From contig CAZFIA010000003.1 in NCBI GenBank assembly GCA_964519335.1, forward strand, positions 19,931 to 83,930: DNA of 64,000 bases. Reading direction: 5' to 3'. The notes below the pieces were generated by a model. It did not search any database. It was given only the letters and a program-made list of their open reading frames with translations, and was not told the DNA's origin. Position numbers and translations under genes: made by a program. How positions within the stretch are numbered: position 1 is the first letter of the stretch; each line of letters begins with the position of its first letter. Of the stretch, positions 37,593 to 46,914 are shown in pieces. The DNA comes from JALZVT01 sp964519335. GTDB lineage: Bacteria; Pseudomonadota; Gammaproteobacteria; Pseudomonadales; Azotimanducaceae.

Positions 37593-39092
37593 ATGGCTGA
37601 GAGTACAGATACGCCGCTGGATAAACGGCTGCGTTTTTGGGATTTGCAGTTTCGCGACCGCAGCCTCGAACGCGAGTATCAGCGCAGTTACTTCGATAGA
37701 GAAATTCATAAAGCCAAGATTGGTCTAGTCTGTGGCCTTTTCCTCTTGCTTTTTTTCGCTCTAGTTGATCCGTACCTGCTTGGCTCGCCTGAAATCATCA
37801 ATCAGGTACGGGTTCTGTTTGTGATGCCGATGATTCTGGTTTGCATCTTCGCTGCCTACAAATTTCGAGCGTATTTTGACCTGGTGCTCTTTTTCTTTGC
37901 GGTGTTCGCCACCCTTAGTCAAGTTGCTCTGCTGGCGCTTGTTGGCCCCGAAATTACCACTACCGCAACGATGACCTATCTGCAGTATGTGCTCTTCGTA
38001 TCCGCTCTTCTGTTTCAGCCGTTCAGGTATGTACTGATTCAGGTTGTGTTGCTCGCGGGGGTTATGACCTATGCTCTGCGAACGGTTGCAGAGCCCGGAT
38101 TGCAGACCAGCAACTACGAAATTGCCGTGCAGAGTGTTTCGTTTATCGCCCTTCTGTTTACCTACCTCAGGGAACAGTCTCAGCGGCAACTCTTTGCCAC
38201 GACTGTGCAGGTTGAGATGTTGCGGGATCAGACCGAGCGGCAGCAAGTCAATCAAATCCACTGGCTACGCAATCTATCCCGCTACCTTGAACACGAATTA
38301 CGCAACCACGTTTTTATTGTTCAATCTAACTTAGAGTTCCTGGAGCAAGAGGTGTCTGATGAACAGCAGCCGATTGTGCGCCGGGCGCTCCGATCGGCAG
38401 GGTCTCTCACGGATCTTTGCGATTCGGTAGGTGAGGCCAGCACACTCGAATCTGCGCTGCAGCTCGATCCACTGCGGTCATTTAACTTCAGCCGAATGGT
38501 GGCCGAACGAATTCTTTCGCGAGTGCGCGATTTCGATGAAGCGAATCCAATTGAAGTAGAGATTGATCCGGACCTTTGGATACATGGCAGTGAACTGCGT
38601 CTGCGGCAGGTTTTTGATCATCTGGTTAACAATGCGCTGGAGTATTCGTCAGAAGAGGTTTTTGTTCGAATTGAGGTGAAAGCCGTAGACGGTGAGGTCT
38701 GTTTCACGGTGCACAATAGGGGCGAACCTTTGCCAGCCGGGCGCGATATTTTTGCAGCCTTTGAATCTACGCGCCCAAAAACCAGTTTGGGATTGGGGCT
38801 GTATGTGTCGCTCAAGATTGTCGAGCACCATAGGGGTGAGATTGATGCGCAAACCCAAGAAGGACAAACCATTGTCACAGTGACTCTGCCACAGATCGAG
38901 GCGCCGCTAAGTCTGGTAGAAGAAGGTGGTAACGAACCTTCGGATCAACCAGGCGGTTCCGGGCCAGCAGATCTTCAGCCAAAGCGCTCTGGTGCCAATG
39001 TTGCGGACTTCGATCGACTAATGCGCAAAACTGTCCGGGGTTCTAATGACAAACCCCAAGACAAGTCACAAGGCGGTGACGCAGATGCCTAG
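37593..39092 (+). CDS. Membrane sensor histidine kinase, orphan
   Basis: 499 residues from the ATG at 37593; a TTG at 37557 overlapping the previous stop is an alternative. Six or so membrane helices lie between residues 43 and 192. The dimerisation helix has His234 in SRYLEHELRNHV. The ATPase domain has N-box DHLVNNALEYS and G-box TSLGLGLYVSLKIVEHH; the usual DxG of the G1 box is replaced by HNRGEPLP. There is no receiver or HPt domain and no response regulator next to it. The C-terminal ~70 residues are disordered (Gly/Ser/Gln-rich). Confidence 0.85.
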   Translation: MAESTDTPLDKRLRFWDLQFRDRSLEREYQRSYFDREIHKAKIGLVCGLFLLLFFALVDPYLLGSPEIINQVRVLFVMPMILVCIFAAYKFRAYFDLVLFFFAVFATLSQVALLALVGPEITTTATMTYLQYVLFVSALLFQPFRYVLIQVVLLAGVMTYALRTVAEPGLQTSNYEIAVQSVSFIALLFTYLREQSQRQLFATTVQVEMLRDQTERQQVNQIHWLRNLSRYLEHELRNHVFIVQSNLEFLEQEVSDEQQPIVRRALRSAGSLTDLCDSVGEASTLESALQLDPLRSFNFSRMVAERILSRVRDFDEANPIEVEIDPDLWIHGSELRLRQVFDHLVNNALEYSSEEVFVRIEVKAVDGEVCFTVHNRGEPLPAGRDIFAAFESTRPKTSLGLGLYVSLKIVEHHRGEIDAQTQEGQTIVTVTLPQIEAPLSLVEEGGNEPSDQPGGSGPADLQPKRSGANVADFDRLMRKTVRGSNDKPQDKSQGGDADA

Positions 39093-39123
39093 TTGGCAGA
39101 TGAGGCCTATTTCTTGAGCTTTG

Positions 39124-40353
39124 TTAGATAAGCTCTATGGCAACTGCAGTGCCTTCACCCCCGCCAATGCACAAGGATGCGATACCTCGCTTTCCGCCAC
39201 TGCGGGCAAGTGCATTCATGAGCGTCACAATGATGCGCGCGCCGGACGCGCCGATTGGGTGACCCAGCGCGCAGGCGCCGCCGTTCACGTTCACTTTTTC
39301 GGCCGCCAAATTTAGTTCGCGCATGGCAGCCATGGGCACCACAGCAAAGGCCTCGTTGATTTCCCACAGGTCAACATCAGCTGCGGTCCAGTCGATGGAC
39401 TCAAGCAGTTTGTTTATCGCGCCAACCGGCGCGGTGGTAAACCAGCCCGGTGCTTGTGCGTGACTTGAGTGTCCACGAATCAGCGCCTTAATGTCTCTGC
39501 CCTGGGCCCGGGCGTCTGATTCGCGCATCAGGATCAACGCTGCAGCGCCGTCCGAAATAGAAGATGCATTAGCGGCGGTAACTGTTCCGTTTTCGCGAAA
39601 AGCGGGTCGCAGCGTTGGAATTTTGTCGGGTCGCGCGTTGCCCGGCTGTTCATCCACGGTAATTTGCAGGTCACCACCGCGAGCCTTTACGGTGAGCGGT
39701 ACTATCTCATCGCTAAAGCTGCCATTTTCTGTGGCTTCTGATGCTCGGGCCAGTGAGCGGAGCGCGTACTCGTCTTGAGACTCGCGCGAGAACTGATACT
39801 TTTCGGCGCAGTCTTCTGCGAAAGACCCCATGAGCTTGCCGCTGTCGTAAGCATCTTCCAGACCATCGAGAAACATGTGGTCTTTGGCTTCGGCGTGTCC
39901 CATGCGAGCACCGCTGCGCAATTTAGGCATGAGGTATGGCGCGTTGGTCATGCTCTCCATGCCGCCGGCGATTAAAGTAGTGCCGTTACCCGCCCGCAGC
40001 TGATCAACGGCTGTCATGACGGTGCGCATACCTGAACCGCACATTTTGTTGAGCGTGGTGGCGGGAATCTGTTCCGGTAGACCGCCGGCGAACGCAGCCT
40101 GGCGGGCTGGAGCCTGGCCTTGTCCTGCCGTTAACACGCAGCCCATAAAGACATCGTCGATGTCATTTGGATTTACGCCGGAGTCTTCGATACACGCCTT
40201 TATAGCCGCGCCTCCGAGGTCGGCAGCGGTTAGCGGGCTCAGCTCGCCTTGGAAGGAGCCCATGGGCGTGCGGCGGGCGGCAACGATTGCGATAGCTTCA
40301 GGGGCCTGCTGGACACCTGATTTTGTGGCTTGTGATTTGGTGGCGTTAGGCAT
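39124..40353 (-). CDS. Acetyl-CoA acetyltransferase (thiolase)
   Basis: 409 residues, normal for thiolase II. Acyl-accepting Cys105 in NKMCGSGMR, the NEAFAVVPMAAM motif, GHPIGASGAR with the catalytic His and LCIGGGEG with the second Cys. It condenses or cleaves acyl-CoA (acetoacetyl-CoA most likely). No PHB or beta-oxidation partner is adjacent. About 105 bp separate it from the DUF6316-like gene on its right, which has the same orientation. Confidence 0.93.
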   Translation of the reverse strand: MPNATKSQATKSGVQQAPEAIAIVAARRTPMGSFQGELSPLTAADLGGAAIKACIEDSGVNPNDIDDVFMGCVLTAGQGQAPARQAAFAGGLPEQIPATTLNKMCGSGMRTVMTAVDQLRAGNGTTLIAGGMESMTNAPYLMPKLRSGARMGHAEAKDHMFLDGLEDAYDSGKLMGSFAEDCAEKYQFSRESQDEYALRSLARASEATENGSFSDEIVPLTVKARGGDLQITVDEQPGNARPDKIPTLRPAFRENGTVTAANASSISDGAAALILMRESDARAQGRDIKALIRGHSSHAQAPGWFTTAPVGAINKLLESIDWTAADVDLWEINEAFAVVPMAAMRELNLAAEKVNVNGGACALGHPIGASGARIIVTLMNALARSGGKRGIASLCIGGGEGTAVAIELI

Positions 40354-40458
40354 GCGTTGCGACTCCGGAAGTAGGTTATTCAGGCGTCATGATAGCTCGA
40401 CTTGTTGCCAAACCCTAAGGCGTATGGAGCCTTCCTGGAATGGGCCGAGTTACTCTAG

Positions 40459-40662
40459 CTACTGATGCTCTGCAACAAAGCGTTCAAGCGCTTGTTCAGC
40501 AGCTTCGCGTTTGGTGAATGGGCCATAGCTGTTGTCGGGGGTTTGGAAAAACCACTCGCCATCCATGCAGAATAGCTCGCTTGAAACCTGAATAAACTGC
40601 CGCGGCTGGAGCGACGCATCTGTGTCCAGAAGGTCGTCTTTCGTAATTGATGTCCTATCCAT
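40459..40662 (-). CDS. DUF6316-like small protein
   Basis: 67 residues from the ATG at 40662. The core is SSELFCMDGEWFFQTPDNSYGPFTKREAAEQAL, which matches the small gammaproteobacterial proteins in which an aromatic WYF-type strand precedes GPF.SREEAE. Function unknown, soluble. A longer frame back to 40800 overlaps the binding-protein gene and is less likely. Confidence 0.65.
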   Translation of the reverse strand: MDRTSITKDDLLDTDASLQPRQFIQVSSELFCMDGEWFFQTPDNSYGPFTKREAAEQALERFVAEHQ

Positions 40663-40721
40663 GGATTCATTATTCACGCCCCCGTCCTGCTGGCGTGGAA
40701 CTAGTTCACAGTTGCTTGAAA

Positions 40722-41984
40722 TTACCAGGGTAAGGGGTACACCACTTGCCAGCGTGCGAGCTGGGGTGGATACACCAGACTGATATGATTGTCCTGCCAC
40801 TGCACCAGATAGGTCGATTTGGCGCTTTGCATACCGTTTTCGTCCACTCGGTAATGGCCCAGAATCGATCTAAATTTCATGCTGGATAAACGCTCACGAA
40901 CGTTTACAGGTTCTGGCGACTTTGCCAATCGCAATGCCGCTTCAAGAATCTGTCCGGCTGCGTAACCGCCAGCCGCGTCGTAGCTTGGATACACCCCAAA
41001 CTGGCTGCGGTAGCGAAAACCAAAATCGAAAGAGCCGGGCATGCGCACGCTTCGCAACCATTGCACGGTAGAGATAACGCCTTCGGCGATCTCGGCTCCG
41101 ACCGCATTGCCGTATTGTCGCAGGGCTGGGCCGCCGCTAAATGCAATCAGCTTGGCCGTTACGCCCTTCGACTTTGCCGTTTTGGTAAAGTCGATTGCGT
41201 CTTGCAGGTACGAACCGACAATGATCGCGTCGGGTTGTGACTCGAGAATTGCCTGGGCGAGAGGCTCCCAGTTCTGTATGTCCTCGGAGTAGCTTTGGTC
41301 CAGTACTATGTTCAGCTCTAGCTCGGCTGCCTTGGCGCGTACGCCTTCAGCGACCGCAGTGGGGAATTCGGAGTCTTGATAAGCGAGGGCTACTTTTGAC
41401 AGACCGCGCTTTGCGACCATGTGCAAGAAGGGATCCATGTTCTGATTTGCCGGGGTGTAGGCGCCGAAAATTCTTGAGTCTTTGGTCTGCCAAATTTGCG
41501 GTGCCGACGCGATAGACACCATCGCAATATCATCACGGCCCACGACGTCACGAACCGCCAGAGTCATCTCTGAAGAATATGGGCTAACAAACAAATTGAT
41601 ACCGGAGTCGCGCATCTGCCTATAGTGTTGAGCGGCCCTGGCCGCATCGGAGCCGTCATCGTGCAGCACTAACTCCACGGCGCGTCCGAGCAAACCGCCG
41701 CGTTCGTTAACGCCGGCTTGCCACATCACTAAGCCGCGCCGAACCTGAATGCCGAGATCAGCAAGGCTTCCCGTCTCGGATATGGTTGCGCCGATGCGTA
41801 GAGGCTCACCCTGGGTTGTGCCCTCAGGAGTTATTGCGGGTGACGCCATAGAGCCGGGTTCTGCGGTTGCTGTACGTGTCTCGGTCAGCGATTCAGCAGC
41901 GAACGCTGGTGGTGTCGGCACCGCGGCTACTAATAGTGCTGTAGCGCATGTCAGCAAACGCGCTAGTGGGCTACTTAACAACAT
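40722..41984 (-). CDS. Periplasmic binding protein, Liv type, orphan
   Basis: 420 residues from the ATG at 41984. A signal peptide (SSPLARLLTCATALLVAAVPTPPAFA) and a low-complexity Thr/Ala/Glu spacer precede a Peripla_BP_6 domain: LRIGATISETGSLADLGIQVRRGLVMW, VNERGGLLGRAVELVLHDDGSD, FVSPYSSEMTLAVRDVV, YQDSEFPTAVAEGVR and SYDAAGGYAAGQILEAALRLA. These proteins bind branched amino acids, amides or aromatic acids. No permease or ATPase gene is near. Its start overlaps mlaA by 14 bp, an unusual partnership. Confidence 0.87.
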   Translation of the reverse strand: MLLSSPLARLLTCATALLVAAVPTPPAFAAESLTETRTATAEPGSMASPAITPEGTTQGEPLRIGATISETGSLADLGIQVRRGLVMWQAGVNERGGLLGRAVELVLHDDGSDAARAAQHYRQMRDSGINLFVSPYSSEMTLAVRDVVGRDDIAMVSIASAPQIWQTKDSRIFGAYTPANQNMDPFLHMVAKRGLSKVALAYQDSEFPTAVAEGVRAKAAELELNIVLDQSYSEDIQNWEPLAQAILESQPDAIIVGSYLQDAIDFTKTAKSKGVTAKLIAFSGGPALRQYGNAVGAEIAEGVISTVQWLRSVRMPGSFDFGFRYRSQFGVYPSYDAAGGYAAGQILEAALRLAKSPEPVNVRERLSSMKFRSILGHYRVDENGMQSAKSTYLVQWQDNHISLVYPPQLARWQVVYPLPW

Positions 41985-42870
41985 CGAGTTCCCGCTTTTT
42001 AACGTAGAGCATTCGCAGCAGTTCGTATTCGAAAGGTGAGCCGGTGCCAAAGTACTCAAAGGCAGTTGTTGCTCGGGTATCAATGATCAGGAGCGGGTAG
42101 TAGGCATAGCCACGGCCGCTGTGGTCATTTAGATCAAGCGGGTCGATCCAAGCGAGTATGCCAGCATCGACCACCCGTCCAGCGCCGTCGCGCAATCCAG
42201 AGGGGCCAAACAGTGGCAGCACCAGATAGGGTCCTGGCCCCACGCCGTAGTGGCCAAGTGTTTGGCCAAAGTCTTCATCGTGTTTGGGAATGTTGAAGCG
42301 ACTGGCAGGATCCCACAGGCCTGCGATCCCCAGTGTAGTGTTAGTTAGAAATCGACCGCCCGTTTCGAGCGCGCGCCTTGGGCGCAGTTGCAGCACCTGA
42401 TTGATACCTGTTCGAATGTCGTCCAGGTTGTCGAAGAAGTTGGTGACGCCTTTTCGGGCAAACCGCGGAACCACCTTCTGATACGCCCCAATTACGGGCA
42501 TGAGTAGCCAACGATCGAGCTGAGCGTTAAAGCTATACATGGCGCGATTGACCGGCTCGAGCGGGTCGCTTATCTCGAGCGGATTATCGACGTCATCGAG
42601 CACAACGCGCTCAGAGTTGTATAAGGGATCTGCTGTTCGCTCGGTTACTTCTGGAGAGAAGTCTTCTACTGTTGATTCGCCATCATCACCGTAAATTGCC
42701 CCGTATAAACCGCTGGTATCGTCAGTTGGCCCTTTGCCCGCGCAGGCGCCCAGCAGAAAGACGCTTAGTAGTATCAACGTGGCAGTATTGAGTGAGCGCA
42801 GCTCTCCTCTTGCTGAGGTTGTTAAGAGCATGCTTAGATGCTTTTGGGGCTGTTTTTGGAACTGCTTCAT
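41971..42870 (-). CDS. mlaA: MlaA-family outer membrane lipoprotein
   Basis: 299 residues. Lipobox LLGAC places the lipidated cysteine at residue 43. The MlaA core follows: DPLEPVNRAMYSFNAQLDRWLLMPV, RKGVTNFFDNLDDIRTGINQVLQ, RFLTNTTLGIAGLWDPAS and FGQTLGHYGVGPGPYLVLPLFGPS. MlaA sits in the outer membrane and removes misplaced phospholipids. The partner genes mlaBCDEF are not here. It is coupled to the upstream hydrolase by TAATG and overlaps the binding-protein gene. Confidence 0.92.
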   Translation of the reverse strand: MKQFQKQPQKHLSMLLTTSARGELRSLNTATLILLSVFLLGACAGKGPTDDTSGLYGAIYGDDGESTVEDFSPEVTERTADPLYNSERVVLDDVDNPLEISDPLEPVNRAMYSFNAQLDRWLLMPVIGAYQKVVPRFARKGVTNFFDNLDDIRTGINQVLQLRPRRALETGGRFLTNTTLGIAGLWDPASRFNIPKHDEDFGQTLGHYGVGPGPYLVLPLFGPSGLRDGAGRVVDAGILAWIDPLDLNDHSGRGYAYYPLLIIDTRATTAFEYFGTGSPFEYELLRMLYVKKRELDVVK

Positions 42871-44183
42871 TAGTTACTGGCTTCCAGTAGGAAGCCGACA
42901 TAATCCGCCTGTGTCTCCGCCAGGCCAAGATTCCCCAGATGGCCGCCACGCGGGTAGATAAAGGCGCGTGAGCCAAAGGTTGTTTTCAGAAAATCTATTT
43001 CGCCGGGTACAAGAATCACATCGTCTACGTTATGCACCACGGCTATATGCGGAGAGTTTTCCAAATATTCTGCGATCTCCAAAAGGCTTTGGCTGGCCGC
43101 AAAGCGCTCTCTGTCGCCATCAAAGCCGTCTTCGTGGTAAGGCCAAAAGAAATCGTGGAAGTAGTCGGTGAATCCAACGCGCAGCGATACATCGAGATAG
43201 TGACTTCGGTCGGTTCTGCGCGTTAGTTTTTGTCTAGACGGCTTAATGAATCCGAAATCGTTCATGACGTCGGCCGTAAAGATTAGATTGGATGCCGACA
43301 GGCGGAATGCTACGCCAATAATTGCCGCCAGTTCCTCATCGGTTGGCGGGGCTGCCTGGAAAGCTTGTAGCACTATGTCTGGGTTAAATTCCACAGTGGT
43401 AGAGCGGGTATAAACAGAACCTATTCGGCTTACCACGTCGCTGAAGAAACCGTTGAGATTATCTATGCCGCCCGGAATGTTGAGCAACATTCGATCGAGT
43501 TTGGAGATCGAGTTGTAGAGCGATACTGGCGGGTTTAACAACAAGACTTTAGAAAAGTTAAATTTCTGTTGTTGTTGGTCGAGCTGTGCAACAAATGCTG
43601 ATTGCGTACCTCCCAGTGAGTAGCCGGCTAATGCGTATCCGTTGATACGGTCTTTGTGCTTCAACCTTTCTACAATTTCGCCCATGACCCGGTAGAGGTC
43701 TGCGGCGTCTTTGCGCATATGACCTGGTACCGCAGTGCTTGATTGCGACACCATAAATTCTGGATGGCTTGGTGATGTAATCCCCACAACGTGGTAGCCA
43801 GCATTAAAGAAGGCCTCCATGAGCAGTTTGTTGGTGCCGCCGTCGTGATAGCCCCCGGTACCTGCGATAGTGAATATCAAAGGCGCGCTGGAGTCTTGCA
43901 TTGCCCACGAATATTCAAGCCTTTTTGCGTACCAGAGTGCTTTAGGTATTTCTCGGTCGGCGATTTTGGGTAGCTTTGCCGATCTGAGTTTCAGTTCGCG
44001 CGCGTGCTGTTTAAGCAAAACGCTGGGCGTGCCTGCGATGGTGGCTAGAAAAGGATTCTCGATCGGATAGCTAAAGCTGTCTTGCGCAAGTATCTGCTGC
44101 GGAAACAGCACAACGCAGAGACTCAGGCCCAGTCGGTTGAGCAAATGTCTGGGAGTTAGGAGGCTCAAAGCGAAGAGCGTCAT
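42870..44183 (-). CDS. Exported alpha/beta hydrolase
   Basis: 437 residues from the ATG at 44183 (AGGATTCGC upstream); a TTG at 44264 overlapping the MATE gene end is an alternative. An N-terminal signal sequence (LLNRLGLSLCVVLFPQQILAQD) is followed by a hydrolase fold: IFTIAGTGGYHDGG as oxyanion region, Ser189 in AGYSLGG, an Asp in VVHNVDDVILVPGE and a His in RGGHLGNLG. The substrate is unknown; a lipid ester is plausible beside MlaA. Its stop overlaps the mlaA start. Confidence 0.75.
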   Translation of the reverse strand: MTLFALSLLTPRHLLNRLGLSLCVVLFPQQILAQDSFSYPIENPFLATIAGTPSVLLKQHARELKLRSAKLPKIADREIPKALWYAKRLEYSWAMQDSSAPLIFTIAGTGGYHDGGTNKLLMEAFFNAGYHVVGITSPSHPEFMVSQSSTAVPGHMRKDAADLYRVMGEIVERLKHKDRINGYALAGYSLGGTQSAFVAQLDQQQQKFNFSKVLLLNPPVSLYNSISKLDRMLLNIPGGIDNLNGFFSDVVSRIGSVYTRSTTVEFNPDIVLQAFQAAPPTDEELAAIIGVAFRLSASNLIFTADVMNDFGFIKPSRQKLTRRTDRSHYLDVSLRVGFTDYFHDFFWPYHEDGFDGDRERFAASQSLLEIAEYLENSPHIAVVHNVDDVILVPGEIDFLKTTFGSRAFIYPRGGHLGNLGLAETQADYVGFLLEASN

Positions 44184-44265
44184 GCGAATCCTGGTCCGGG
44201 CGCAAGGCCCGATCTTTTGCGTTAATTGATGGGAGCAAACCGGGGTCTGCTCGACTTTACTCAAG

Positions 44266-45537
44266 TTACTGTATTGCGCCGAATAGCGTTCTGGTCAGTT
44301 TGGGGTAGCCCCAGGCCAAGAGCGCGCTGCGGCTGAGCATGAAAAGCATCATTCCTAGCCAAAGGGTGTGATTATTAAACATACCGAGCTGATGAGACAA
44401 ACCCAGCGTTGCGAGATAAACGGCCGCAGAGAGTAGCATGGCATTGCGCAATGTCTTTGCCGCTCCAGCGCCGATATAGATTCCGTCGTACAGAAACGCG
44501 GCCACGCCAGCTAGCGGCAGGCCAATTACCCAGGGCATAAATTCTCTGGCGCTGGCTCGAACGTCTGTAATGTCGGTCATCAGGCCCACCAGCGAGCCTC
44601 CAAACAACAGCAGTAGCAGTGCGCCGGCAATGCCCAGGATTAGCGCCCAAAAACCGCAATATTGGGCTGCTTTGTGCATGCCCGCCCGTGACTTTGAGCC
44701 CACGGCAAAGCCTGTGAGCGCTTCAACCGTGTGTGCAAAACCGTCGAGTGCATAAGTCACGATAAAGAAGAACTGCATCAAGATGGCGTTGCCCGCGAGA
44801 ACCGCGCTGCCAAAGCGCGCGGCCAGTAGCGTGTTCAGTAGAAATGGCAGTTGCACGAAGAAGGTACGAATCAGCAAGTCACGACTCATTCCCAATAGTG
44901 CTCGCCAGTCTCCGCCCGAAAACAGTTGTGCAGTAGGCGGACGCTTGTGTAGTTGCAACGGCTGCCAGATAAGGCGCAGTCCAAACCCAGCTGCAATCCA
45001 CTCACTTACAACCGTTCCCCAGGCAACACCGGAAACGCCCCAATCGAATGCGAGCACAAACAGCAGATCAAGAACAACATTCAGAAGATTGAACAGCAGC
45101 GTGAGCAACAGCGTGGTGCCCATACGCTGGGTGCCGAACAAACCACCGAGCACAACCAGATAGACAAAATAGGCGGGCGTACCGAACAGCCGAATCTGTA
45201 GGTACGTAAGGGTGAGCGTAGTCACCTCAGGATCTGCGAAAATTAGCGCAGCGGCGCCCTTTAACAACAGCGGACTAAGTAGTAGCAGTGCGAGAGCAAC
45301 ACCCATGGCGAGAGTAGCTGCACGCCAAAGTACGGCGCGCAAGTTGTCGCTTTCGTTTGCGCCATACGACTGGGCAACCAGCGCGGTTGTGCCCATGCGC
45401 AAGAATCCAAACAGCCAATAGACGCTGCTGTAAAACATTGCGCCCAGAGCAACGGCTGCGATGTAGCTGGCGTCTGGCTCGTGCCCCATCACCGCGGTGT
45501 CTACCGTGCCGACCAAAGGCACGGTCAGGTTGGCCAT
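44266..45537 (-). CDS. MATE-family exporter (DinF-like), true start unclear
   Basis: 423 residues from the first in-frame ATG at 45537, but this start falls inside the first membrane helix. The same frame stays open upstream to the TAG at 45766-45768, and the 20 codons before 45537 encode the expected lead-in (HRRIWKLSWPII before MANLTVPLVGTVDTAVMGH). No ATG, GTG or TTG occurs in those 76 codons; CTG codons are present. About 12 membrane helices in all. MATE proteins export organic cations or lipophilic products using Na+ or H+. The gene lies directly after the desaturase. Confidence 0.88.
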   Translation of the reverse strand: MANLTVPLVGTVDTAVMGHEPDASYIAAVALGAMFYSSVYWLFGFLRMGTTALVAQSYGANESDNLRAVLWRAATLAMGVALALLLLSPLLLKGAAALIFADPEVTTLTLTYLQIRLFGTPAYFVYLVVLGGLFGTQRMGTTLLLTLLFNLLNVVLDLLFVLAFDWGVSGVAWGTVVSEWIAAGFGLRLIWQPLQLHKRPPTAQLFSGGDWRALLGMSRDLLIRTFFVQLPFLLNTLLAARFGSAVLAGNAILMQFFFIVTYALDGFAHTVEALTGFAVGSKSRAGMHKAAQYCGFWALILGIAGALLLLLFGGSLVGLMTDITDVRASAREFMPWVIGLPLAGVAAFLYDGIYIGAGAAKTLRNAMLLSAAVYLATLGLSHQLGMFNNHTLWLGMMLFMLSRSALLAWGYPKLTRTLFGAIQ

Positions 45538-45765
45538 GATTATTGGCCACGACAGTTTCCAGATACGCCTGTGCCACGCGCGATCTGCGAGTAGCTGGCT
45601 ATCCGTAGAGCTTGGTTCTGGCTCGGAACCGGCGGATGGGTTAGCGGATTTTTCCGGCGGTACGTTGTTTGGAGACGTCAGATTCTTGCCCCGGGCAAGG
45701 AGTGCGATCAGGATGCCGCAGAGTATAGGCTGAACTGCTGCCTTAAGTAGAGTCTTGGATAAAGA

Positions 45766-46914
45766 CTAACTGGTGACCGGATTGGTTGTGGCGCTCAGGG
45801 TACCGGCCGCAGGTTGTAGCACGCTTGAAGGCGAGCCGTAGAGGTCTGTTGAAAACAATGCTCGAGTCGGCTCGTTAGCCGCGAGGTTCTTAACGCTACC
45901 GCGAAGGATAAAATAACCGTCATTGAGGTGGGCGTTGGTGCGGTAGTCCGGACACTCCAGCAATAATCTGTGCAGGCGGGGAAGCTGATAGAAAGGCACC
46001 GATGCCGCGAGATGGTGGTCTATGTGTAGGCCGATATGGTGTGGTGCAATCAGCAAACGCTCGAGCCATCCTGCGCGCACAGTGCGAGTTTGTCGCAGTG
46101 GATGATCGTGCCGCAGGGCAAAGTGTTCTGCGATGCTGCGGATGCGCATGATGAGTGGCAAAACCAGCAGCATGGGTGCGAGCCAGTAGATTAGTAAGCC
46201 GGTCCATGATGAGGTGAGTGTTAGCACAATTCCTACTGCCGCGTAGAGCAGGTACTTTAGGTTTGTAAGCGTAGAGTCCGGCAACACATTGACTGGAGCT
46301 GGACGGTTGGTCGTCGAAGGTTCGGCGCGCTGGTTGTCAGACAGAGATTTAATAAGATACAGGACGCTGTGACCGTACAGCTTAGTCAGTAGCCGCCAGA
46401 GAGGCAGCTTGGTTGGAAACAGCCACTGGTCGCGTTCCGTTTGGTTATCAATTTTACGACACCAGTCTGGATCCTCCGCGGTGTTGAGGTGCTGGTGGTG
46501 AGTTAAATGGGCCTTGCGGTAACTGCGGGTACTCACTAGAAGCGGTGCGCCGCACAGCAGATCACTAAGCAGATCGTTGAGATTCTTGTTTTTACTAATG
46601 CTTCGATGCGCTCCCTCGTGCATAAGCACCAGTAAAGCGTGCTGACGCGCGGCGATCAGTACGGTGGCTAGCAGCCACGCTGTCCAGGTAAAAGCCCCAG
46701 AAGAAGCCCAAGAACTGCTCATTACGCTTGCAGTGATTGCCAGGGCGATCAGGCTGTAATTAAACAGTACTGCCAACAGAAATCGTGGGATAGATGGCGA
46801 GCGCAGTGCCCGCAGACGTTCCGCCACGGAATCGGTGCGTAGAAACTCACGCAACGCGGAGTTTTTATCTAAATATCTAGCCGTATCTTGTTTCGTCTGG
46901 AGTGCGACGCTCAT
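45766..46914 (-). CDS. Membrane fatty acid desaturase/hydroxylase
   Basis: 382 residues from the ATG at 46914, which overlaps the preceding stop as ATGA. Three histidine boxes are visible: HEGAH at 99-103, HLTHHQH at 136-142 and HIDHH at 297-301, plus His264, giving a full diiron site. About four membrane helices (around 43-65, 78-98, 218-250). The family inserts a double bond or hydroxyl in an acyl chain. The stop TAG is in the same frame as the downstream MATE gene. Confidence 0.9.
   Translation of the reverse strand: MSVALQTKQDTARYLDKNSALREFLRTDSVAERLRALRSPSIPRFLLAVLFNYSLIALAITASVMSSSWASSGAFTWTAWLLATVLIAARQHALLVLMHEGAHRSISKNKNLNDLLSDLLCGAPLLVSTRSYRKAHLTHHQHLNTAEDPDWCRKIDNQTERDQWLFPTKLPLWRLLTKLYGHSVLYLIKSLSDNQRAEPSTTNRPAPVNVLPDSTLTNLKYLLYAAVGIVLTLTSSWTGLLIYWLAPMLLVLPLIMRIRSIAEHFALRHDHPLRQTRTVRAGWLERLLIAPHHIGLHIDHHLAASVPFYQLPRLHRLLLECPDYRTNAHLNDGYFILRGSVKNLAANEPTRALFSTDLYGSPSSVLQPAAGTLSATTNPVTS

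Noticed and set aside
45275..45577. Alternative frame with a GTG start over the MATE N-terminus
   Set aside because: It would need a frameshift to reach the MATE frame and its product has no family resemblance.
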